From Acridotheres tristis (Eukaryota > Chordata > Aves > Passeriformes > Sturnidae), in assembly GCA_037013685.1 (NCBI GenBank), contig CM072893.1, positions 22,401,736 through 22,465,735 of the forward strand: a stretch of 64,000 nt of DNA, read 5' to 3'. Under the pieces are notes generated by a model that searched no databases, was not told the origin of the DNA, and saw only the letters and a program-made list of their open reading frames with translations. Position numbers and translations under genes: made by a program. Positions 61,891 to 64,000 of the stretch are shown in pieces (position 1 is the stretch's first letter; every line of letters begins with the position of its first letter).

Positions 61891-64000
61891 CTGCAAATAT
61901 TAGAGATTTCTTTTAAGGAAGCACTTTAAGTAAAACAGCTTTTATATTAAGTCATTGTTTATTTACAAAAAAAAAAATCCAGGGGAAAAAAAAAAGCCAA
62001 AGATAAAATAGTTTCTGTAGAAAATGTACTTTAGTCTTAAATACCTGAATAAGAACCATTGCTAATTCTGGTACAGCCTTCTAAAAATAACACTTTGCTA
62101 AAAGACATATTGAATCTCATCTTTTGTTTTAAAATACAGATATATTTGACCAGACCTTTAAGAGGTGTGGAAATGGAAAGGAGAGCTAAAGTGCCAAGTA
62201 ATGGAGCTCATCCAAAAATATTGAACAGGTTATACAGTGGAAGTGCATAACTTACCTGCAGCTACAGAAGGGTAAAATGGAGTATAAAGTTGCAGCAGTC
62301 CCCTATAAGTTTACTGAGAAATAAAGCCCTATAGTTCTGATCATTTAAAATTATTCATATGAAGATCAAATGTTCAAGTGTCTTCCATCTCATTCTATCT
62401 ATTCCTTTTGATATTTCTACCATTGTAATCAATGCAGGATCACGAATTACCCAAAGAACTTGCATATACACAAAACCCCAAGATGTGTCACATGATAAAT
62501 AATTCTATTTCTAGAAGAGCTGTTAAATCTATTAGTAATGGATGTGAAATAGAACAACTAGGCATTCCAATTTATTTATATTAAATAGTGTATAAATAAA
62601 AAAAAGGTATCTGGGCATGTGGGCAACCCAAAAAATTTATTGACAAAAAAAGACTATTTTAGACCAGTAATAATTTGCGAAATGAAAGTAAATCTGTAAC
62701 TCCTAAATCACAAAAGCTAAGTCCTCCCACTTCACCTGAAACACTGTGTTCTCTGGCCAAATCAATTCGGGATTTTTAAAAACAAACAAACAAACAAACC
62801 CACACCCCAAAAAACCAAAACAACAACAACAAACCAACCACCCACAATACTCCCAAAAAACTCCAAAGCACAGACAACCACACCACTATTCCAGAAATGG
62901 CTCAGAAGGTTTGATTTTCTGTTACCGAAGAAACATTCAGAAAAAAACTGTACAGCAGAAGACCAAACAAATCTTAAAAAGCAGCTCTCAAGAGGGAGCA
63001 ATAGAGAAGTGTTTACTATCTCTTTTTAAAAAAATTGTCCAGGTTGAAAGGTAATCTATTGAGACTGAGCTACCAGAATTAGCAAAATCTTCTGTGGGAC
63101 CTTCCAGTGTTAGATTTCCTTTTCGCCACCATTTTTGTCAAAAAGTACATCAATCCAACAAACCAGCTTTATTGTATATATGAAAGATTACTGACATGAA
63201 GATTTGAGCAGAGCTGCCCACAAATCAAAGAGCAGCAGTAGCAGTCTGTCTCTTGATGAAACACCATATTGAGTTTTAAATACTTATCAAGTCCAAATTC
63301 TTTTCTGTTAAGCACAGCTTTCTACACTCAAGATCTTATACAGTCAGCATGTACATTCTTACAGTAAATTTCTGTAAATTTATAAATTTCCAGGAGGTTT
63401 ATGTAAATATGTAACCATTTTCTTTGAAACATCCTGTAGATTTTACTTGTTGATAAGTATCAAATACCACAGTTTTAAGAAGACACCAAAAAAGGAGCCA
63501 AACTTAAATTTTGGTATTTATAATCTCACTTGCTTCCCAAGTGATCCACAAGGACACCAGCCTGGAAAAGTGTGGAGGCTTTGTTCTGCTATGGTGGCAT
63601 TTCTTCTACTTTTTTAATCTCTTCATTATAACCTCCTGAAGGACATAGAAAGGCTCTAGGGAGGCCCAGAGGGACACAATCTGATGGCACGATCACATGG
63701 ATACCAACTGTTTGACATGTCTTTGCAGCATATACAAGTGGGGCTGGCAGGAATGCAGAGCTCTATGGCACTTGTGTTTTCTGAATGAAGAATCAGACCT
63801 TTACTGTGCACTTCATAAGTTCATTTCAAAAATGCTTATATCTGAACATATTTACATATTCAGAAATAAAACATTACATATGCCTACAGCCATGCATCCT
63901 TGTAATCTGCAACTTCAAAGAATCAGCCCAGAATGACAACTTTCTAGTGCTGTTCAAGATAAATGCACTAATTCAGGTCAGAAAACTCAATTTTTAAGCA
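61891..64000 (-). other. LCOR: LCOR upstream intron (partial)
   Basis: Sequence upstream of the first recognised LCOR exon, running off the window. No upstream coding exon was recognised. Simple AAAC and AAC repeats lie at 62778-62834. Confidence 0.7.
62778..62834 (+). repeat. (AAAC)n and (AAC)n simple repeats
   Basis: About five AAAC units at 62779-62799 and AAC units at 62817-62832, separated by C/A-rich sequence. Confidence 0.85.

Noticed and set aside
1..64000. tRNA, rRNA, CRISPR arrays, operons or phage-like features
   Set aside because: The sequence is vertebrate nuclear DNA; no cloverleaf, spaced-repeat array or bacterial gene was seen.

Overview
The window is vertebrate nuclear DNA, most likely from a bird. 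It holds two convergent multi-exon genes that I recognise from their spliced protein: the 3' part of SLIT1 on the + strand (3855-18654) and the 3' part of LCOR on the - strand (61890 down to 27729). The same tail-to-tail LCOR/SLIT1 order is known at human 10q24. A 5'-truncated CR1 LINE (1711-2006) and the very short SLIT1 introns (33 coding exons in 14.8 kb) point to an avian genome. I cannot name the species.

Left third (1-21.3 kb, GC-rich): positions 1-3854 are SLIT1 intron, with a CpG-island-like patch, a CR1 copy and a small homeodomain-site cluster. Positions 3855-18654 carry 33 coding exons that join in frame into about 1398 residues. These cover the end of the first leucine-rich repeat (LRR) domain, LRR domains D2, D3 and D4, the EGF repeats, a laminin G domain, further EGF repeats and the C-terminal cystine knot. 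The signal peptide and about 138 N-terminal residues lie left of the window. The 3' UTR probably runs to a poly(A) signal at 21285-21290.

Middle (21.3-46.4 kb): after SLIT1 comes the uncertain 3' UTR zone of the long LCOR isoform. Next is one giant coding exon (27729-32196, -) corresponding to human C10orf12, the part specific to PALI1, a PRC2-associated LCOR isoform. To its right lies about 14 kb of intron without recognised genes but with a few motif clusters that could be regulatory.

Right part (46.4-64 kb, AT-rich): the - strand holds an LCOR exon with the LXXLL nuclear-receptor box and first CtBP motif (61603-61890), a 94-nt exon with a second CtBP motif (58681-58774), and the terminal exon of classical LCOR with the psq-type helix-turn-helix (coding 54934-55903), followed by a long probable 3' UTR. 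The same donor at 58681 fits in frame to either the HTH exon (433-residue LCOR from the usual start) or the giant exon (1599-residue PALI1-like protein). The locus thus encodes two corepressors with a shared N terminus and different chromatin-targeting C termini. SLIT1 (secreted ROBO ligand, axon guidance) and LCOR/PALI1 (nuclear corepressor) are neighbours without a known functional link.

I found no RNA gene, CRISPR array or novel mobile system. The most interesting content is the alternative-last-exon design of LCOR/PALI1, a few odd features of the SLIT1 exons, and short candidate regulatory clusters.
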